Shown one piece after another: positions 61,701 to 64,000 of a stretch of 64,000 nucleotides of DNA; position 1 is the stretch's first letter, and each line of letters opens with the position of its first letter. The notes under the pieces were generated by a model that did no database searches, had not been told where the DNA came from, and was given only the letters and a program-made list of their open reading frames with translations. Source of the stretch: Sphaerolaimus hirsutus (Eukaryota > Nematoda > Chromadorea > Monhysterida > Sphaerolaimidae); assembly GCA_964036195.1 (NCBI GenBank), contig OZ038457.1:17511147-17575146 (forward strand). Direction: 5' to 3'. The translations under genes and the position numbers were made by a program.

Positions 61701-62106
61701 TTTACAAAACCAGTCGGTTTTCGTCTGGTTTATGATTAAAGATAATCAAAAATGGCCAAAAAAAATTTTCAGATATTATATCTTATTTTTCAGATCACAA
61801 TGCTAAGCTGTAATTCTTCCCGGGGGAGGGAGCGTCAGTTTCAGATTACAGTAACCATAGTTACAGTTACTGCCTTACCCCCCCCCCTGTAAAAAGCCAC
61901 TAGACATCTTACTAGACTAGGCATCTCTCTTCAACGACGTCCCTAATGTCAGGTACAAGGAGCTAGTGGGCGGCGTGCTGGCGATGACAGTGGCGCAGTT
62001 CCGCGCGGTCAACGGCTACTCGAACAGCTACTGGGCGTGGGGCGGCGAGGACGACGACATGGGCGAGCGCATTCTTTCCATGTACACGATTGATAGACCG
62101 GCCCAG
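58780..62106 (+). CDS. Beta-1,4-galactosyltransferase, type II Golgi protein (3' partial)
   Basis: Transfers galactose (or GalNAc in some invertebrate members) from a UDP-sugar to GlcNAc in the Golgi lumen. Exons 58780-58910, 59146-59413, 59659-59851, 60289-60530, 61437-61663 and 61953-62106 join in phase to 405 codons and end at a donor (CCAG|GTGGTG), so the C-terminal exons lie outside the window. Residues about 9-29 form the signal anchor (VVACAVGILVVVAVAYSG), then a long stem. The catalytic part starts about residue 250: RIAVVVPFRDRQSHL, FHDVDMFPQDD with the metal-binding DVD, GGVLAMTVAQF, and YWAWGGEDDDMGERI, the family hallmark. An in-frame ATG at 58717 would add 21 residues before the anchor; I prefer 58780. 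The stem is longer than usual. Family-level naming is secure; the subtype is not. Intron 4 ends with a CCWGG element providing the acceptor. Confidence 0.92.
60604..61432 (+). mobile_element. CCWGG element providing the B4GALT intron 4 acceptor
   Basis: Bordered by perfect CCAGG duplications (60599-60603, 61433-61437); ends TGCCAGTCATGCC and GGTCTGGGACTGCCC. The used acceptor CCCCCAG|GTC is at its right edge. The duplicated AACCAG|G on its left may be the older acceptor. It contains the ATCCAAATC palindrome, split by a hAT-like element. Confidence 0.85.
60690..61262. mobile_element. hAT-like CGGAAAA MITE nested in the CCWGG element
   Basis: TAGGGTGTCAAC and GTTGATACCCTA flanked by perfect TTCTATAG duplications (60682-60689, 61263-61270). 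The satellite reads TTTTCCGTTTCCG on this strand. The host palindrome continues on both sides, so this insertion is younger. Confidence 0.9.
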
Positions 62107-63202
62107 GTGGTGTATTTGGGGAGCGTGGTTGTGTCGATGATTTTTTTTAGAATTTAATTTTGGCCTATTGTGTTGGATTGGCGGCGTTTTCCTGATGGCA
62201 CATTTTGAGGACTCCCAACTTTTTGATGGAAGCATTTTTGTGTAAAGATCCTTTATTTTCTGTAAATGTGAAAATCTTTCGAACGATTGCCGCTCACGGG
62301 TCTCCTAGGGGGGGGGGCTGCCCCCCCCCAAATCCGCCAGCTATCTATCCATCCCGGAGGCCGCTCAGCTATCTATCTATCCCTAGGCAAAATTTTTGGC
62401 TACTACCCCCTGAGCCCCCCCCCACTCCCTCACCCCCCAATCCCTCACCACCCCAATCACTCACCCCCCAATCCCTCACCCCCCAATCCCTCACCCCCCA
62501 ATCCCTCACCCCCCCAATCCCTCAGCTACCTACCTATCTGGAGCTATTTTTGAGAAATATTGCCCCAATTTTACATCAAAATCGTTATTTTTCATACCAT
62601 TTTATAGTTTTTCACCTGCAAATTAGAAAAGGTTATTTAAAATAGTTTTGTTTTTCACCCAAAAGTAAACTGGATAGGGGTGGGGACTCTTACCCCTCGT
62701 CTAAACAAATAGAATAAAAATGGCTTTGGCTAGCTTTCCAAAGTATTTTTTTAGGATAAAAAAATATATAACAAGACGGTGCCTCGCGGACCTTTAGCGC
62801 TTGTCCCTATGGCAATCTGATATCAAGCCCCATAAAATTTCCAAAATTGCGGCTTTTGTTTTTACACATGTTTATATACCTATTTGTAGCCATTTATAGC
62901 CTCTTGGTTACTTTTAACCTGCTTTTAGCGATTTTTTCCCCTTTCTGTCTTATTTGCATTGAAAAAGCCCATAAATTTTGCCCCAGCCCCCCCCCCCCAA
63001 GAAAATTTTTCTGTTATATAATATCTATCCCTCCGGAGGAGCGACTTGCTATCTATCCAGCCCCCGCAAAGGCCAAAATCTTGGAGACCCCTGTTGCCGC
63101 TACCTACTTTTTTATCTACCACATAAAATACCTTCAAACTGACCTGGTATTATCGGTAAATTGTGAATATTTACGGTGCCGTTCACCGTACCCTGTAGCA
63201 GC
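62107..63202. other. Repeat-rich flank inside the galactosyltransferase
   Basis: Contains about six tandem CACCCCCCAATCCCT units (62418-62525) within a GATA/G-tract family stretch (about 62300-63090). No further exon of the galactosyltransferase is visible. Confidence 0.5.
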
Positions 63203-63415
63203 TAGTGATGTTAAAGGCACCGGGAAAAATGGCACCGCACCGCACCTGCACCTTTGCCAACGCATGAAAAGGGCACCTGGCACCCTGGGGCACCGGCCAG
63301 AAAATGGCACCGCACCGCACCGGCACCGGTGCCTTTTGGAAAAAATGGCACCGGCACCGAAGGGCACCGGCGGGTTGCCGGTGCTAGCACCGAAAGGCAC
63401 CGCACCGGGCTGGAA
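63203..63415. mobile_element. TAGTGATG-end element with GGCACC satellite, right end unclear
   Basis: TAGTGATGTTAAAGGCACCG at the left after GTAGCAGC, then GGCACCGCACC units. The right terminus is not recognisable. Confidence 0.5.
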
Positions 63416-64000
63416 TTTCTGAAGTAAATATCGGGCAGTTTCTCAGTGGTCTCACCTTTGGAAGTGGAAGTGCATATTTCCATGAATTTTCACCCGATTT
63501 TGATGGTTGAGCACTTAAAATGATTAGAATGATGTGGCAATCACTTTTATGAAGCAATTACAATGATTACAAATAAAAGATAAAATATTTAATTCACTAC
63601 AATGTCCATAGCCACTATTGTCTAGTGATCGGAGTCGTTGCTGTACAGAGAATGGAACTATCTCTGTCATAAACTGACAACAAATTTTGAACAAACAAGT
63701 AAGATAAATATAAAATATAAAAATGATTTAAAATTCAACAAAATTTTAGATTCGCTCATCAGATCACGTATCGGGTATAATAGATTTCACAGTAGGTATA
63801 TTTATTTGATCGGGAGGTTTACAAAATAGGCAAAAACGGTTGGGTAAATATATCGCTGTTTTTTGAAATATGAATAAGCACATACTATGCACAAAATAGC
63901 ACAGCACATGAAGCCTTGGCCGGTGCCTTTCCCGGTGCCTTTTACTTTGCCCTGGTGCTAGCACCTTTGGCACCGGCAAAAAAATGGCACCGCACCGCAC
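63416..64000. other. AT-rich end of window with GGCACC satellite
   Basis: AT-rich to about 63915. From there GGTGCC/GGCACC units run to the last base, probably another TAGTGATG-end element cut by the window. No exon seen. Confidence 0.45.

Noticed and set aside
62205-62645. 146-codon frame rich in Pro-Ser-Leu repeats
   Set aside because: Translation of the CACCCCCCAATCCCT tandem repeat in a GATA/G-tract element.

Overview
This looks like nuclear DNA of an invertebrate animal. All coding sequence is in short, GC-rich exons with GT-AG introns, spread through AT-rich, repeat-loaded DNA. The recognisable genes are ordinary animal housekeeping genes: class III alcohol dehydrogenase, UBE2J1, an ABHD17-type hydrolase and a beta-1,4-galactosyltransferase. 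I cannot name the species. An aquatic arthropod such as a copepod is a guess, based on the intron-forming elements and compact exons.

Layout. 0-9 kb: repeats, with one orphan minus-strand exon at 543-691. 9.0-14.2 kb: a six-exon plus-strand gene (381 aa) that I do not recognise. 15-16.4 kb: possible exons of a small minus-strand gene. 19.6-30.6 kb: a 13-exon plus-strand gene (764 aa) with a poly-Q N-terminus and two winged-helix-like repeats resembling LOTUS/Egalitarian modules. 31-39 kb: nested repeats. 39.2-43.0 kb: complete class III ADH (11 exons, 378 aa). 43.9-49.2 kb, minus: ABHD17-like hydrolase, seven exons. 49.6-54.0 kb, minus: unrecognised cysteine-containing protein. It shares a 443-bp head-to-head promoter with UBE2J1 (54.4-57.3 kb, plus, eight exons, 303 aa). 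58.8-62.1 kb, plus: beta-1,4-galactosyltransferase, 3' end outside the window. All gene models come from reading frame, phase and homology by eye.

The main interest is the repeats. Introns and spacers are packed with non-autonomous foldback elements whose bodies are private simple-sequence satellites, for example GCGCC, GATCCC, CGGAAAA, AAATAAA or GTAAACG units. Many have CAGNG/TAGNG termini and perfect 8-bp target duplications, the hAT pattern. Others are TA-flanked with CCGTATT ends. They insert into one another up to four levels deep, and one has split a BEL/Pao retrotransposon remnant.

A separate family ends in TGCCAGTCCC, duplicates CCWGG, and carries a splice donor at one end and an acceptor at the other. 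One copy makes up a whole ADH intron exactly, and others supply acceptors in neighbouring genes. This behaves like an intron-generating (introner) element whose function depends on whether the coding strand reads CCAGG or CCTGG.
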